From the NCBI GenBank assembly GCA_016928955.1, contig JAFGJV010000004.1, positions 323,736 to 387,735 on the forward strand: a DNA stretch of 64,000 nt, in the 5' to 3' direction. Shown piece by piece: positions 7,817 through 16,948 of the stretch (within the stretch, counting starts at the first letter, position 1; the number at the start of each line of letters is the position of its first letter). The stretch comes from Spirochaetales bacterium (lineage in GTDB: Bacteria > Spirochaetota > Spirochaetia > Treponematales > UBA12059). The notes beneath the pieces were generated by a model. That model was not told the DNA's origin. It did not search any database and saw nothing but the letters and a program-made list of their open reading frames with translations. The translations under genes were made by a program, and so were the position numbers.

Positions 7817-8662
7817 ATGGCAGATACACGCAAACGCGTCGTCCTGGTCACGGGAGCGTCCAGCGGCATAGGCAACAGCACGGCCACCTACCTTGCCAAG
7901 AAGGGCTACAAGGTGTACGGGACAAGCCGGGCGCCGGACAGCCGGCCGCGGCGCGCTGACGAATTCTTCGAGCTCGTTAAAATGGACACCCAAAACAGCG
8001 ACTCGGTCAGGAAGGCCCTGGACGGCATACTCAGCGCGGAGGGCCGGCTTGACGCCCTGATATGCAACGCCGGCATGGGCATATCGGGTCCCGTCGAGGA
8101 AACACCGATTGACGACGTGATCCGCCAGATGGACGTCAACTTTGTCGGCACGGTACGAACCATCCAGGCCGTCCTTCCGTCCATGCGGGTAGCCGGAGGC
8201 GGCACCATCCTGGTGCTCAGCTCGATCATGGGCAAGGTGGCGCTCCCGTTCCAGTCCTTCTACACGGCCAGCAAATTTGCCCTGGAAGGCTTCATGGAAG
8301 GCCTCCGGATGGAAACCAGGCGCTTTGGCATACGGGCAGCGCTCATAGAACCGGGCGACTTCAGGACGGGCTTCACGGCCTCCCGGCGCAAGGCCGAATT
8401 GGCCGAAGGGAGTCCTTACGGTCCATGGGTGAATTCGGCCCTTGGCATAGCGGAGCACGACGAGCAGAACGGAGCGGATCCCATACTCATAGCCCGCCTG
8501 GCCCACAGGCTGATACAGGCCCGGTCGCTCAAGGCCCGCTACACGGTCGGCCCGTTTGCCCAGCGCGCGCTGATAGCGCTCAGGCCCTTCCTGCCGGACG
8601 CATTGGTTGAATTCGGGGTTATGGCCATGTACGGCCAGCTGGGCAAAAAACCTCAACCCTGA
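7817..8662 (+). CDS. Short-chain dehydrogenase/reductase
   Basis: 281 residues, classical SDR fold. NAD(P) binding motif T-G-A-S-S-G-I-G at about residue 13, the N-A-G motif near 90, and the catalytic Ser...Y-T-A-S-K pair near 136-155 are all present. The Arg in S-R after the second strand suggests NADP(H) preference. The substrate cannot be told from sequence. It starts four bases after the kinase stop and is likely the last gene of the murC unit, facing the minus-strand gene that ends at 8673. Confidence 0.9.
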   Translation: MADTRKRVVLVTGASSGIGNSTATYLAKKGYKVYGTSRAPDSRPRRADEFFELVKMDTQNSDSVRKALDGILSAEGRLDALICNAGMGISGPVEETPIDDVIRQMDVNFVGTVRTIQAVLPSMRVAGGGTILVLSSIMGKVALPFQSFYTASKFALEGFMEGLRMETRRFGIRAALIEPGDFRTGFTASRRKAELAEGSPYGPWVNSALGIAEHDEQNGADPILIARLAHRLIQARSLKARYTVGPFAQRALIALRPFLPDALVEFGVMAMYGQLGKKPQP

Positions 8663-8672
8663 ACGGCGGCTT

Positions 8673-10133
8673 TCAACCCCCGTTTGACGCCAGTTTTGCC
8701 AACACGTACTCGATCCATGCCTGGGTCTCCTGATAGTAGTCGTCCCTGGCCCGCACAAGATCGTAGAAGGCTTCCTGGTAGGAACCGGTCAGGGCAAGAG
8801 CCTGGCCCCGGTAGAATCGCGCCAAAGCCGTGTTCTCGGGAGAACGGGGCAGGGACAGATACAAGCCCAGCTGCCTGGCTCCCTCCGAATAGCGGCCGTT
8901 CATGAGATAGTCTGCCACTATGGCCCGCAGGGCGAATTCCTCGCCACCGCCGGGCTCAAGGTCGCGCTGGAAAACGATAAAACGCGGCGAACTGGGCGCC
9001 TGGGCTGGAGCCGACAGGCCGCTCAGTATCTGTATGGCATCCCTGGTCGCGCGGTCGATATCGGCCTCGTCGGGGGCTATGGGGTCGCCTATGACCTCCG
9101 AACTGTCTTCCAGGCTTTTCCGAACCACCACCAGGGGCAGGGGCAAGGATCGGGACTCAGGCCCGGCTTCAGGCAGGGCAACACGGTATTCGGCCGACTC
9201 CAGCGACACCGGCTCGGTGGTGGCGTTGTGGCCCGGCTTTATGCTCACGGTACCTGCCACCAGGTCCCGTTCCGGCACCGCGGCGTAATAGTAGTCGTTT
9301 CCCGGCACCGGGAGGTCATTGAACGATCCCACGCCGGGCTCTGACAGGGACGCCACGCTGGCGCTGAGGAGGGAAGCCACCGAACTGATCTTCTGGGTGG
9401 CTCGGTAGACGATCATCCGTCCGCCCTGGGCGTCCGGGGGGAATTCCACCAAGATGCCCTCTCCGTCCCTGCGCGCGCGGACGGAGGGCTCAGGCGCGGA
9501 GGACGCGGTAGCGGAGGGCTCGGGCGGGGTAGGCGTGGTCGGTTCGGGTGCCACCGGTTCCGTCTCAGTTGCCGGGCTTTCGGGAACGGCCTCGGTAAGC
9601 TGGGCGGGCGGAGCGTCCACGGAACCAGGTTCCGGGACCTCAGGCTGGCTTGGCGGCTCGGGGCTCGGCTGTACGGGTTCGGTCAGGGCCACCTCGCTGG
9701 CCGGCTCTTCCTGGGGGCTTTCCGCGTATTCAGGCGCGCCGGGAGCGGGCATGCCGACCAGGCTGACGTTGCGCAGGGGTATAAATACCTGGTGCACCCC
9801 GGTTTCCGAGCGACCGAGCACGAAATAATAGTAGGCACGGTCGTCTGGGGGCCGGTACTCCAGCTGGCCAACGCCGGCCTGGACCTGGCCTATGGGCACG
9901 GCTTCGGCAAAGCTGCCCGCCGACGGCTCCGACAGCTGGCGGTATACCACGTAGCCGAGCTCTATGTCGTCGCTGTCATCCCAGGATACGACGATAACGT
10001 CGTTCCGGACGCCTATGCGTATGTGCGACGGGTAGGGCTCATACGCGTCCGCCCCGCTTCCGTCCTGGGCATACGCCAATGACAGGACCGAAAGAACCAG
10101 GACAGCGCCTAGGATCCGGATTTTGACTCCCAT
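8673..10133 (-). CDS. Secreted FN3-like and TPR-like envelope protein
   Basis: 486 residues. A signal peptide (M-G-V-K-I-R-I-L-G-A-V, cleavage near A-Y-A-Q) is followed by a fibronectin type III-like domain (about 35-120), a Pro/Glu/Ser-rich linker (about 130-215), a second beta region, and a helical C-terminus (about 370-486) that resembles TPRs. Function not recognised; a periplasmic scaffold or peptidoglycan-associated role is plausible. The -10 box TAGTAT sits seven bases before the ATG. It is transcribed away from the Cas2-like gene, and its end faces the SDR gene with a 10-base gap. Confidence 0.7.
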   Translation of the reverse strand: MGVKIRILGAVLVLSVLSLAYAQDGSGADAYEPYPSHIRIGVRNDVIVVSWDDSDDIELGYVVYRQLSEPSAGSFAEAVPIGQVQAGVGQLEYRPPDDRAYYYFVLGRSETGVHQVFIPLRNVSLVGMPAPGAPEYAESPQEEPASEVALTEPVQPSPEPPSQPEVPEPGSVDAPPAQLTEAVPESPATETEPVAPEPTTPTPPEPSATASSAPEPSVRARRDGEGILVEFPPDAQGGRMIVYRATQKISSVASLLSASVASLSEPGVGSFNDLPVPGNDYYYAAVPERDLVAGTVSIKPGHNATTEPVSLESAEYRVALPEAGPESRSLPLPLVVVRKSLEDSSEVIGDPIAPDEADIDRATRDAIQILSGLSAPAQAPSSPRFIVFQRDLEPGGGEEFALRAIVADYLMNGRYSEGARQLGLYLSLPRSPENTALARFYRGQALALTGSYQEAFYDLVRARDDYYQETQAWIEYVLAKLASNGG

Positions 10134-10140
10134 GGTATCA

Positions 10141-10169
10141 ATACTATCGGCGAAACGGCCTGTTGGCCA
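10141..10169 (-). promoter_or_regulatory. Leftward promoter of the FN3/TPR-like gene
   Basis: On the minus strand TGGCCA (10164-10169), 17 bases, TAGTAT (10141-10146), then seven bases to the ATG at 10133. This geometry puts the transcription start at or next to the start codon. Confidence 0.5.
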
Positions 10170-10187
10170 TAGCCTGCTGGCGGTCCT

Positions 10188-10216
10188 TTGACAACCTCCG
10201 CTTCATCGGATACCAT
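10188..10216 (+). promoter_or_regulatory. Rightward promoter of the Cas2-like/prfB operon
   Basis: A consensus -35 TTGACA (10188-10193), exactly 17 bases, TACCAT (10211-10216), then seven bases to the ATG at 10224. No Shine-Dalgarno is present. The whole divergent region is only 90 bases, so both promoters are close enough to interfere. Confidence 0.65.
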
Positions 10217-10223
10217 ACCCCCC

Positions 10224-10508
10224 ATGTTCGTGTCCGTGGTGTGCGATCTGGGCGGGGAAGATTCGCGGTCTGCCGTGTACGCCCTTCTCCCGCAGTATGG
10301 CTTCGAAAAAGTCCAGCGCGCCTGCTTTGAAAGCTCGCGTATGGGTGAAAAACAGCTAGCCGCCCTCAAGCGCGACATAGACAAGGTCACGGATTATTAC
10401 GACACCGTGAGGATTTACCAGTATCCCGTTGAGGGCAAGCTGGCCATATCCACGCTCAAGGAAAACAGGTGGAGGCGCATCATGATCACCGCGCCCCAGC
10501 GCCAGTAG
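10224..10508 (+). CDS. Orphan Cas2-like small protein
   Basis: 94 residues from ATG 10224. The pattern resembles the Cas2/ferredoxin-like fold: a first strand F-V-S-V-V-C-D-L with the Asp in the Cas2 catalytic position, then a helix, Y-G-F-E-K-V-Q-R-A-C-F-E (compare the Cas2 Y-G-x-x-V-Q-x-S-V-F-E), and D-T-V-R-I-Y. No cas1, other cas gene or repeat array is visible in the window. The gene is 18 bases before prfB and drives that operon. Homology is inferred by eye; a VapD-like or other ferredoxin-like protein is the alternative. Confidence 0.55.
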   Translation: MFVSVVCDLGGEDSRSAVYALLPQYGFEKVQRACFESSRMGEKQLAALKRDIDKVTDYYDTVRIYQYPVEGKLAISTLKENRWRRIMITAPQRQ

Positions 10509-10526
10509 GCCGACAAGGAGACACGC

Positions 10527-11661
10527 ATGCTCGAGGAAATGAACACTCCCGTGGCGGAGCTGAAAAAGGAAATTCTTGAAATCTGGGGGCGTCTTTGACC
10601 CCGACGGCATAAAAACCAAGATAGCCGAAAAAGAGGAAGAAAGCGCCCAGCCAGGCTTCTGGTCGGACCAGAAACGGTCCGAGCGGGTGATGGCCGAGCT
10701 CAAGGTGCTCAGGGGCCGCCTGGACACCTGGACGGAGATCAGGCGCAGCATGGACGCCCTGGACGAAATCCTGGCCCTTGCCCAGGAAGAGGGCGACTCG
10801 TCCCTTGAGCCCGAGATACGTTCCAGCTTTTCCGACATCCAGAACCGCTTTGAGAAGGCGGTCACCTTGGAACTGATGACCGGAGAGGCAGACAAGACCT
10901 CCGCCTATCTCACCATCCACGCCGGCTCCGGCGGCACTGAAGCCTGCGACTGGGCATCCATGCTCTACCGCATGTACACGCGCTGGGCCGAGCGCAGGGG
11001 CTTCAAGACTGAGCTGGTGGACCTCATAGAGGCGGAAGGCGGCATCAAGAGCGTCACCGTGGAAATAGACGGCGCCTACGCGTACGGCTTTCTGCGCTGC
11101 GAGACCGGCGTGCACCGCCTGGTACGCATCAGCCCCTTTGACGCCAACGCGCGCAGGCACACCAGCTTTGCCAGCGTGATGGCCCTTCCGGTGATCGACG
11201 ACACCATAGAAGTGGTGATCAAGCCCGAAGACGTGCGCATAGACACCTACCGCTCCGGCGGTGCCGGCGGCCAGAAGGTCAACAAAACCGACAGCGCCGT
11301 GCGCATCACCCACCTGCCCACCGGCATCGTCGTCACCTGCCAGAACGAGCGGAGCCAGCACAAGAACAAGGACGTGGCCTTTTCCGTGCTCAAAAGCCGC
11401 CTGTACGAGGTATACCGGCAGGAAAAGGACAAGGAAAACGCCCGGTTTCAGGGGGACAAAAAGGAAATAGCCTGGGGCTCCCAGATCCGCTCCTACGTGT
11501 TCCAGCCGTACACCATGGTCAAGGACCACCGAACCAAGTTCAATGTGGGCAACATACAGGGTGTCATGGATGGCGACCTGGATCCCTTCATAGACTCGTA
11601 TCTCCGCTTTCTGTGGAAGGGCGGGACCGTGGTTCCCGATGCTGAGGACGACGAGGCCTGA
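10527..11661 (+). CDS. prfB: Peptide chain release factor 2, made by +1 frameshift
   Basis: RF2 reads UGA and UAA stop codons. The gene opens at ATG 10527 with an AAGGAG Shine-Dalgarno, runs 23 codons to an in-frame TGA at 10596-10598, and continues in the +1 frame from GAC at 10597, giving about 377 residues. The release tripeptide G-G-Q in S-G-G-A-G-G-Q-K-V-N-K and the stop-recognition S-P-F in I-S-P-F-D-A-N are both present. Synthesis is expected to be autoregulated: low RF2 lets the ribosome slip past the TGA. The gene lies between the Cas2-like gene and a PEGA protein gene. Confidence 0.95.
10585..10598 (+). promoter_or_regulatory. Programmed +1 frameshift site of prfB
   Basis: A GGGGG Shine-Dalgarno-like run (10585-10589), three bases, then CTT TGA C (10593-10599). 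Spacing and slippery codon match the E. coli RF2 site (AGGGGG-UAU-CUU-UGA-C). Confidence 0.93.
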
Positions 11662-11668
11662 GCCGGCC

Positions 11669-13084
11669 ATGGTCGTTCACCCGCGCCGTCTGATCCTGAT
11701 GGCCCTTGCCCTGGCCACGGCCACGTGGAGCCTGAGCGCCCAAGCGGCAAAGACCGTGGCCTGGGCCGAACTGGACAGTTCGGAGGCGCCGGCCGACTAC
11801 CGCTCGGCCGGCGCCTCGGTGCCCGTACTCCTTATGCGAGCTCTATCCTTCGCTGGGGAACGGCTGTTGTCGGACGCCGAGCTTGAGTCGGCAGGCGCCC
11901 TTGAGGGGCAGGCCAGGATAACGGCCGCCCGGGCGGCCGTGGCCAAGGCCCAGCGCGCGCGGGATATTGCGGCCCTCACGGAGACCGACCCAGCCAAACG
12001 GGCCTACGACCTTGCGGCCGCCGAGAAAACCCTCCGCCAGGCCCGCGCCGATCTGGAAGCTGCCCTGAATGCCGGTACGGACGCAGAGCCTCAAGGATCG
12101 GTGGTCACGCTGGCGCCCTGGGCCAAGCACGCCACGGGCGTTTTGGTGCAGGCCGGCGGCGAACCCGCCGCACACTGCAAGGAACATTCCCTCGATTACC
12201 TGTTCCACGGGAGCATACGCTCGTCGGGGCGTTTCCTTGCCGTGCATATCAAACTGTACTCGGCGGCCGCCGGGATAGATGTGTGGTCCGCCACAGAATA
12301 CGCGGCTCCGGATGACCTTGCCAGCGCCGTGGACGCCCTGACCCGGCCCGCCGCAACGGCCATCCTTGGCCGGCCCTACGCACGCCTTACCGTGCTGGCC
12401 GCTCCTGTCGAAAGCAGGATCACCCTGGACGACCACCATGCATACCAGAGCGGCGCCATCTATTACGAAGCGTCAGCGGTGAATATAGAGCTAAGCGCCC
12501 CCGGATACTCCAGCACGTCAACCCTGGCGTCGCTTGAACCGGGCGCTGACACCTTCCTTGCCGTCGAGCTTGAGCCCCTGGCGGCCGGGCCCGTGCTCGT
12601 AACCAGCGATCCTCCGGGCGCGTCGATTTACGTGGACGGAGTCCTGGCCGGCGTTACTCCCCTCGAACTACCCGGCTTTGACGGAGAGCGCGTGGTCAGG
12701 CTCACGCTCCCCGACAGCGAGGACGTACAGGCCAGGATTGGCCCCGAGGACTCTGGAGACACCCTGAGTTTCAGCTTTGAGCCCGCGTCCGACGGTTCCT
12801 TTGCCCAACGCTTTGACCAGGCCAAAGACGATTTTTACCGGTCCCTGGGATGGTTTATCCTCTCCCTGCCCGTAACCACTTTGTCGTACGGTACCTTCCG
12901 TTCGTGGTACGACGCGGAAAATGACGCTCTTTCGTCCGGACTGTCGGACCCCGCGACCATACAAACCCTTGAGACGAACTACTGGACGGCCCAGGGCGTG
13001 TTCTGGGCGTCAGCCGCGGTGAGCGCCGGCCTGGCCGTCAACGCGGTCATAAAACTGATACGGTATGTGGACGCCGCCGATTGA
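11669..13084 (+). CDS. PEGA-domain periplasmic/membrane protein
   Basis: 471 residues from ATG 11669, chosen because it gives a normal signal peptide (M-V-V-H-P-R-R-L-I-L, cleavage near A-Q-A-A). An Ala-rich coiled-coil-like section lies at about 60-120. A PEGA domain near residue 300 reads P-P-G-A-S-I-Y-V-D-G. Two hydrophobic segments are at the C-terminus. PEGA proteins are common in spirochaete envelopes but have no single function. It follows prfB by seven bases and precedes ftsY, so it belongs to the same operon. Confidence 0.75.
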   Translation: MVVHPRRLILMALALATATWSLSAQAAKTVAWAELDSSEAPADYRSAGASVPVLLMRALSFAGERLLSDAELESAGALEGQARITAARAAVAKAQRARDIAALTETDPAKRAYDLAAAEKTLRQARADLEAALNAGTDAEPQGSVVTLAPWAKHATGVLVQAGGEPAAHCKEHSLDYLFHGSIRSSGRFLAVHIKLYSAAAGIDVWSATEYAAPDDLASAVDALTRPAATAILGRPYARLTVLAAPVESRITLDDHHAYQSGAIYYEASAVNIELSAPGYSSTSTLASLEPGADTFLAVELEPLAAGPVLVTSDPPGASIYVDGVLAGVTPLELPGFDGERVVRLTLPDSEDVQARIGPEDSGDTLSFSFEPASDGSFAQRFDQAKDDFYRSLGWFILSLPVTTLSYGTFRSWYDAENDALSSGLSDPATIQTLETNYWTAQGVFWASAAVSAGLAVNAVIKLIRYVDAAD

Positions 13085-13130
13085 GACGGGGCGTGCCGCA
13101 TTGCGCGGCTATCTGGAAGGCGGAAGCTGA

Positions 13131-13997
13131 ATGAGGTTTTCTGACAGGATACGGGCCCTTTTGGGCATGTCGGTCATGCGCGACGACGATTGGGACAACC
13201 TTGTGGATCTCCTCGTAGAAGGGGACCTTGGCCCAGCCTTTGCCGACGCGGCGGTCACCGAGCTCCAGAAGCTGTGCGCGCAGGAAGGCGTCCGTGACGG
13301 CGCGGGCGCGCGCTCACTTTTGGCCCGCGTGCTAGCCCCCCACGCCCGCTCCGTCAGGGTGGAACCGATTCCCGGAGGCCTGAATGTGGTCCTGATGCTC
13401 GGCGTCAACGGCGTGGGCAAGACCACTACGGCAGCCAAGCTGGCCCGCCTCTGGACCGCGAACGGGCTGGCGTCCAAGGCTGTGCTAGCCGCTGGAGACA
13501 CGTTCCGCGCGGCCGCCATCGACCAGCTCAAGCTCCACGGACAGCGCCTGGGCATGCGCGTGGTTGCCCAGACCCAGGGCTCGGACGCGGGAGCCGTTCT
13601 CTACGACGCCGTGGAGGCGGCCGCGGCCGAGGGTGCAGACCTGGTGGTTGCCGACACCGCCGGCCGCATGCACACCAAGCAGAACCTGATACGTGAGCTT
13701 GAAAAACTGGACAAGATAGTGGCGGCCAGGACTGATAGGGAACGTTACCGCAAACTCCTGGTCGTGGACGCCACCACCGGGCAAAACGCGCTCAGGCAGG
13801 CAGAGGTCTTCTCCGCCGCCGTCAAGATTGACGGCCTGGTGCTGACCAAATACGACTCGAGCGCGCGCGGGGGCCTGGCACTGGCTATAGCGCGTGACCT
13901 GGGCATACCCACGGCGTTCATCTGCGACGGCGAAGCCTATGGAGACATCAAGCCCTTTGAGCCCGAACGCTACCTGTCGGAGTTCCTTGGCCTATGA
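13131..13997 (+). CDS. ftsY: Signal recognition particle receptor FtsY
   Basis: 288 residues: the NG GTPase core only, without the long acidic A domain of E. coli FtsY. It docks SRP-ribosome complexes at the membrane. G1 loop G91-V-N-G-V-G-K-T-T, G-D-T-F-R-A-A-A near 122, D-T-A-G-R-M-H near 178, T-K-Y-D and the C-terminal D-I-K-P-F-E-P all fit SRP GTPases. The D-I-K-P-F and R-M-H motifs and the small N domain point to FtsY and not Ffh, which would also carry an M domain. The stop overlaps the next gene (ATGA). Confidence 0.93.
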   Translation: MRFSDRIRALLGMSVMRDDDWDNLVDLLVEGDLGPAFADAAVTELQKLCAQEGVRDGAGARSLLARVLAPHARSVRVEPIPGGLNVVLMLGVNGVGKTTTAAKLARLWTANGLASKAVLAAGDTFRAAAIDQLKLHGQRLGMRVVAQTQGSDAGAVLYDAVEAAAAEGADLVVADTAGRMHTKQNLIRELEKLDKIVAARTDRERYRKLLVVDATTGQNALRQAEVFSAAVKIDGLVLTKYDSSARGGLALAIARDLGIPTAFICDGEAYGDIKPFEPERYLSEFLGL

Positions 13998-15052
13998 AAG
14001 CGCCTCGCACCCTGGTTTTGTCGGCCGTCCTGTTCGCGGCCGCGCACCTCTCGGCCCTTGGCCAGGAAACCTGGTACAGCTCAAACGGCGCGGGCATGGC
14101 CTTGGACGAGATGGAAGCCGCCCGAGCCCTTGCCCAGGCCTGGTCGCTCCGCATCAGCACGGCCGGACGCGTCACGGTGGCGACCCTGTTCCGCCAGGGC
14201 GACGAATATCAGAGCACCCGGAGCGAGTACGCGCCCAACGGCGGCCTGGCCCGCGTGGCCATAAGCCAAAACGGCCGCATCGTCGAGGAAACCGAATTCC
14301 TTGCCGGCCTCCCGTCTGTAGAGCGGCGTTTCCTGGCAGGCGGTTCCGTTGAGGAAACCAAATACACCTACCAAAACAACACGCTCGTGGCCTCTGAGCG
14401 GAGCGTGGACGGCCGTCAGGTTGCCACGGTGTCCTACCGCTACGGCCCGGACGGAAGGCTCCTGTCCGCGCGGGAAAACGCCGGAACGCGATCCGGGTAC
14501 GGCCGCTCGTCGTCGTGGAGCATGCGCGACGGCATCCTTGACCTGCGCACGTACGACGCGGACGGCCGCCTGGAATCCTACCGGCGGTACCGGGATTCCG
14601 TGCTGGAGCTCGAGGAACACCGAACCTGGAACGCTGGCTCTCTGGCTCGGGTGAGGCGCTCGGAGCCGGAAACAGGCATCCTGCTTGAGGAGAGCTACGA
14701 CGACGCTGGCAAGCTGGACACCCGAGTCACCACGCTCAAAGGCCAGATCATGACCACGGAACACTTCACGTGGACCAAGGATGGCCTTCTGGCCCGTTCG
14801 GAGAAGACCGCTGACGGCCACCGTACCGTGGCCACCCTCACGTACGACCAAGACGGCAGTCTGGCCGTCGAGCGGGTTGAACTGGACGGAGCGCCCGTAT
14901 CCGAGCGTCGCTACAGCTCGGCCACGGCCTGGGTGGACGACGCGTACGACAACGGCGTCCTTTTTGCGCGCAGCTGGTACGAAAACGGCCGCCTTGTCAA
15001 AGAAGAAATCATCAGGGACGGGCTCACCGTCCGGGAAAGGACCTTTCCGTGA
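13994..15052 (+). CDS. Periplasmic repeat protein upstream of a Lol-type exporter
   Basis: 352 residues with a signal peptide ([10 protein letters not shown], cleavage near A-L-G-Q). The body is built of short beta repeats containing Y-D-x-D-G-x-L or Y-G-P-D-G-R-L and reading like MORN or RHS-type repeats. It has no recognised family. Four-base overlaps join it to ftsY and to the ABC permease, so a periplasmic role with that exporter, or in outer-membrane lipoprotein handling, is an inference from position. Confidence 0.6.
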   Translation: MKAPRTLVLSAVLFAAAHLSALGQETWYSSNGAGMALDEMEAARALAQAWSLRISTAGRVTVATLFRQGDEYQSTRSEYAPNGGLARVAISQNGRIVEETEFLAGLPSVERRFLAGGSVEETKYTYQNNTLVASERSVDGRQVATVSYRYGPDGRLLSARENAGTRSGYGRSSSWSMRDGILDLRTYDADGRLESYRRYRDSVLELEEHRTWNAGSLARVRRSEPETGILLEESYDDAGKLDTRVTTLKGQIMTTEHFTWTKDGLLARSEKTADGHRTVATLTYDQDGSLAVERVELDGAPVSERRYSSATAWVDDAYDNGVLFARSWYENGRLVKEEIIRDGLTVRERTFP

Positions 15053-16275
15053 CCGGCCGATGGATACGCTATGTAGCCGGCCGCTGGTTCAGGCCCGGCC
15101 ATCACGAGGGCCCGTCGCTGGCCCCGGCGGCCGCTGGCATAGGCGTTGGCGTGGCCGCCTTGATAGTCATCCTGGGGGTGATGAACGGTTTCCAGATGGG
15201 TTTCATGGACGCCGTGCTCGAGCTGGACAGTTACCACGTGAGGATAGACGCGCCCGACGCCGAAAGCTATGCGGCGGCCTTGCCTGACACCGTATCGGCG
15301 CTCCCGTTCATAGACGTTCGCACGCTTGCCGTTGGCGTCCACGGTTCTACCGAAGCTCTGCGCGTAAAAATAGTACCGGATAACGCCACTGACCTGGATC
15401 CCGCCCTGGCCGGCCTGGAACTCCGCTCGGGGGAATTCGGCCGCGGCCTGTCCGTGGGCTCTGAGCTTGCCAGGAACATGAACCTGCTGGTGGGAGACAC
15501 GGTCAAGGTCCTGGCCGTGACAATAGACGACGAGCGCGGCATAGCGTCGGACTTTATCGAGCTCAGGGTGGGCGGGATTTTCCACACGGGCTTCTACGAC
15601 TTCGACTCCGGCCTTGCCTTCCTGCCTGCATCCCAGTCAGGCGGCCTGGCCACGGGCGAGCGGACCATCCTGGGCATCAAGCTCAGGGACCGGTACGCTG
15701 ACCGCCTGGCCCTGTCCAGGCTTAAGGCCGCCGGCCTTGCTCCCGGCGCCGCCCAGAGCTGGCGCGACTACAACCGGGCTTTTTTCGGAGCCCTGCGCAT
15801 GGAAAAAAACGTGATGATGGCCCTGGTAGGCCTGATCTTCCTGGTTGTCGGGGTGAACATCTTCCACGCCATGCGCAAAACGGTCTTTGCCCGCATGGAG
15901 GATATAGCCGTGCTCAAGGCGGTGGGAGCACGCGCCTCAGAGGTGCGTCGCGTCTTCCTCCTGGACGGCCTGGCGGCCGGAGCTGGCGGAGCCTTTCTAG
16001 GCCTGGCCGTGGGCCTGGCCCTTGCCGTCAACGTCAACGAAGTGTTCTCGGCCATAGAATCCGTGTTGGGCTTCCTGGCCAGCTTGTTCGGCGGCCGGGG
16101 GCTGCGCTTCTTTTCGCCGGACCTGTTCTACATAAGCGACGTGCCCGTGCGTCTCCCCTTTGCCGAAGCCGCCTTTGTCACGCTGGCGGGAGCCGCTTCC
16201 GCCCTGCTTGCCGCCTGGGCTGCCAGCGCCCGGGTATCGTCTTTCATGCCCTCGGAGGTATTGCGCGATGAGTGA
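15049..16275 (+). CDS. LolC/LolE-family ABC transporter permease (first copy)
   Basis: 408 residues, GTG start overlapping the previous stop (GTGA). One N-terminal helix, a large periplasmic MacB_PCD-like domain (about 45-240) and three C-terminal helices (about 265, 320, 385) with E-D-I-A-V-L-K-A-V-G-A give the LolC/E topology. With the ATPase and second permease it should form a lipoprotein-releasing exporter at the inner membrane. Overlap with the ATPase gene is eight bases. Which permease equals LolC and which LolE cannot be decided here. Confidence 0.85.
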   Translation: MTGRWIRYVAGRWFRPGHHEGPSLAPAAAGIGVGVAALIVILGVMNGFQMGFMDAVLELDSYHVRIDAPDAESYAAALPDTVSALPFIDVRTLAVGVHGSTEALRVKIVPDNATDLDPALAGLELRSGEFGRGLSVGSELARNMNLLVGDTVKVLAVTIDDERGIASDFIELRVGGIFHTGFYDFDSGLAFLPASQSGGLATGERTILGIKLRDRYADRLALSRLKAAGLAPGAAQSWRDYNRAFFGALRMEKNVMMALVGLIFLVVGVNIFHAMRKTVFARMEDIAVLKAVGARASEVRRVFLLDGLAAGAGGAFLGLAVGLALAVNVNEVFSAIESVLGFLASLFGGRGLRFFSPDLFYISDVPVRLPFAEAAFVTLAGAASALLAAWAASARVSSFMPSEVLRDE

Positions 16276-16948
16276 TGTCGTTCTCAGTCTGAGGGACGTG
16301 AGCCGGGTGTTTTCCACGGAGGCCGAGGATCTCCATATCCTGCGGAGCGTCGATCTGGACATACTGTCCGGCCGGAGCTCGTCGATCAGCGGCCCGAGCG
16401 GATGCGGCAAAAGCACCCTCCTGTCCATCATGGGCGGCCTTGACAGGCCAAGTTCCGGCACCGTCATGGCTGGCCAGCTTGACCTGGGCAAGGCCACGGA
16501 AACCCAGCTGGCGTCGTACCGTTCGACCGTAATCGGGTTTGTCTTCCAGTCCCACTATCTCCTCAAGGATTTTACCGCCCTGGAAAACGCCATGTTGCCC
16601 GCCTTCATGCTGTCCGGCGACCGTCCCGGGTCCGAGCGCGTCGCCCGCGAGCTCCTGGACGCCGTGGGCCTGTCTGCCCGCCTTGACCACACGCCGGCCC
16701 GCCTGTCCGGTGGAGAGCGTCAGCGCGTGGCCATAGCCCGAGCCCTGGTCAACTCGCCGTCCGTGGTGCTGGCCGACGAGCCCACAGGCAGTCTGGACGA
16801 GGACAGCGCCCGTACCGTGGAAGAGCTCCTGTTTTCCGTGGTCGCTGAGCGCGGGGCCAGCCTGGTCTTGGTCACCCACGACCCGCGCCTGGCCGGCCTG
16901 GCCGAGGTCCGGTACCAGCTGAGAAACGGAACGCTGGCTACCGTATGA
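16268..16948 (+). CDS. lolD: Lipoprotein-releasing ABC transporter ATPase LolD
   Basis: 226 residues from ATG 16268. Walker A G42-P-S-G-C-G-K-S-T, Q-loop in F-V-F-Q-S-H-Y-L-L, signature L-S-G-G-E-R-Q-R-V-A, Walker B V-V-L-A-D-E-P and H-loop V-T-H-D are complete. The F-Q-S-H-Y-L-L-K-D-F-T-A-L-E-N pattern is that of LolD/MacB-type exporters. Flanked on both sides by LolC/E-like permeases with overlapping ends. Confidence 0.92.
   Translation: MSDVVLSLRDVSRVFSTEAEDLHILRSVDLDILSGRSSSISGPSGCGKSTLLSIMGGLDRPSSGTVMAGQLDLGKATETQLASYRSTVIGFVFQSHYLLKDFTALENAMLPAFMLSGDRPGSERVARELLDAVGLSARLDHTPARLSGGERQRVAIARALVNSPSVVLADEPTGSLDEDSARTVEELLFSVVAERGASLVLVTHDPRLAGLAEVRYQLRNGTLATV

Noticed and set aside
7106-8758. 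550-codon open frame on the minus strand
   Set aside because: Antisense to yicC, the CMP kinase homologue and the SDR gene, all with clear family motifs; it is a GC-rich shadow frame with no recognisable motif.
10486-11670. 394-codon open frame on the minus strand
   Set aside because: Antisense to prfB; no motif of its own.
10134-11700. CRISPR array near the Cas2-like gene
   Set aside because: No regularly spaced direct repeats were found here or elsewhere in the window.
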